Assembly: GCF_018343665.1 (NCBI RefSeq)
Contig: NZ_JAGYPM010000005.1
Coordinates: 62,001 to 126,000, forward strand
Direction of reading: 5' to 3'
Origin: Cytobacillus citreus
GTDB taxonomy: Bacteria; Bacillota; Bacilli; Bacillales; Cytobacillaceae
DNA: 64,000 nt
Below, in pieces: positions 63,644 through 64,000 of the stretch (positions are counted from its first letter, which is position 1; every line of letters begins with the position of its first letter). Below the pieces are notes generated by a model. That model saw nothing but the letters and a program-made list of their open reading frames with translations. It was not told the DNA's origin and did not search any database. A program made the position numbers and the translations under genes.

Positions 63644-64000
63644 TTATCTTTTTAGTTCAATAATAATCAAGATATACAAAATAATATAACAGAAGCTCAT
63701 TATGCCTCCGTACAAGCTTAATGCTGTATTAAAGTCTACCTTAAAGTAACTAATTGCAGCGAACAAAATAATGATTAATACAAATCTAAAAATGTCCCAT
63801 AAAAGCTGATATGTTTGTTTGGAAAGAATATTTAATGTCTGAGACAATGGACTGACAACAAATTGTGTCAGAAACATAAATGATAAGATTCGGACTATTT
63901 CTCCTGCTCCAGACCAATCTTCGCCAAATATAAAGCCAATAACTGCCTCACCTAAAAAAAATAAAAGAGAAATAGGGATTGCCCCTAAAATAAATAATTT
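63644..64000 (-). CDS. Wzx-type polysaccharide flippase, C-terminal part
   Basis: The frame is open to the window edge, adding 41 residues (KLFILGAIPISLLFFLGEAV and on) before the internal ATG at 63877. GFIFGEDWSGAGEIVRILSF, then SPLSQTLNILSKQTYQL and two final helices, is the usual end of Wzx/RfbX flippases that move lipid-linked repeat units across the membrane. Most of the gene is outside the window. Confidence 0.8.
   Translation of the reverse strand, partial: KLFILGAIPISLLFFLGEAVIGFIFGEDWSGAGEIVRILSFMFLTQFVVSPLSQTLNILSKQTYQLLWDIFRFVLIIILFAAISYFKVDFNTALSLYGGIMSFCYIILYILIIIELKR

Overview
The window is a stretch of a low-GC, Gram-positive, Bacillus-like chromosome. The evidence is strong AGGAGG-type ribosome sites, a dpp-ykf muropeptide operon, hut genes, a PerR-like dps promoter, a ydaO-type c-di-AMP riboswitch and an epsLMN-like exopolysaccharide cluster. 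The genus cannot be fixed from sequence reading alone. No rRNA, tRNA or CRISPR was seen.

Layout: 0-6.4 kb holds the 3' part of a rodA/ftsW-type gene, a TauE/SafE exporter, a YqaA/DedA-type membrane protein, dps, a VC0807-like membrane protein, an EamA transporter and a PPOX flavoprotein, with several dispersed repeats between them. At 6.36-8.78 kb a chemotaxis receptor and a Tn3-transposase scrap lie between two 33-bp direct repeats. At 8.8-10.5 kb a c-di-AMP riboswitch and its terminator precede a KtrB/KtrD K+ channel subunit. At 10.6-21.3 kb a minus-strand dppABCDE-ykfABCD operon takes up and degrades murein peptides; it ends in a leaderless class-A-beta-lactamase-fold hydrolase that lacks the usual Glu166. 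At 21.7-26.7 kb are a DUF3870-like protein, a long minisatellite, an AlaX-type editing protein, D-serine ammonia-lyase and a nitrilase-family amidase. At 26.8-34.1 kb are a YjiH-type membrane protein, hutG, hutI, hutU and an AraC-type response regulator (hutP and hutH are absent). At 34.2-39.5 kb are a small membrane protein, an SLC13 permease, an endonuclease I homologue, an MCP scrap and a CwlO/PcsB-like M23 peptidase. At 39.9-44.8 kb is a decaying region: two frameshifted membrane-protein genes, a minisatellite, a NUDIX hydrolase, an ACE-like peptidase and an IS3 scrap. At 45-64 kb is an exopolysaccharide region: a 1092-residue GH18-NodB-GT2 fusion, an LCP ligase, an alpha-toroid-like protein, a Wzy polymerase, EpsN/EpsM/EpsL-like enzymes, two CapK-like adenylate enzymes, two GT4 transferases, a UDP-GlcNAc-type 2-epimerase, a second sugar aminotransferase and the end of a Wzx flippase.

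The most unusual structure is not a protein. Four separate intergenic tandem arrays (22.3-23.0, 32.4-32.65, 37.9-38.0 and 41.0-41.5 kb) all have a period of exactly 52 bp with no indels, although their sequences differ. 52 bp is close to five turns of B-DNA. In addition, four families of structured dispersed repeats (called R1-R4 here) sit at the 3' ends of genes, and in several cases the repeat itself supplies the stop codon. These two repeat systems are the best candidates for something undescribed.
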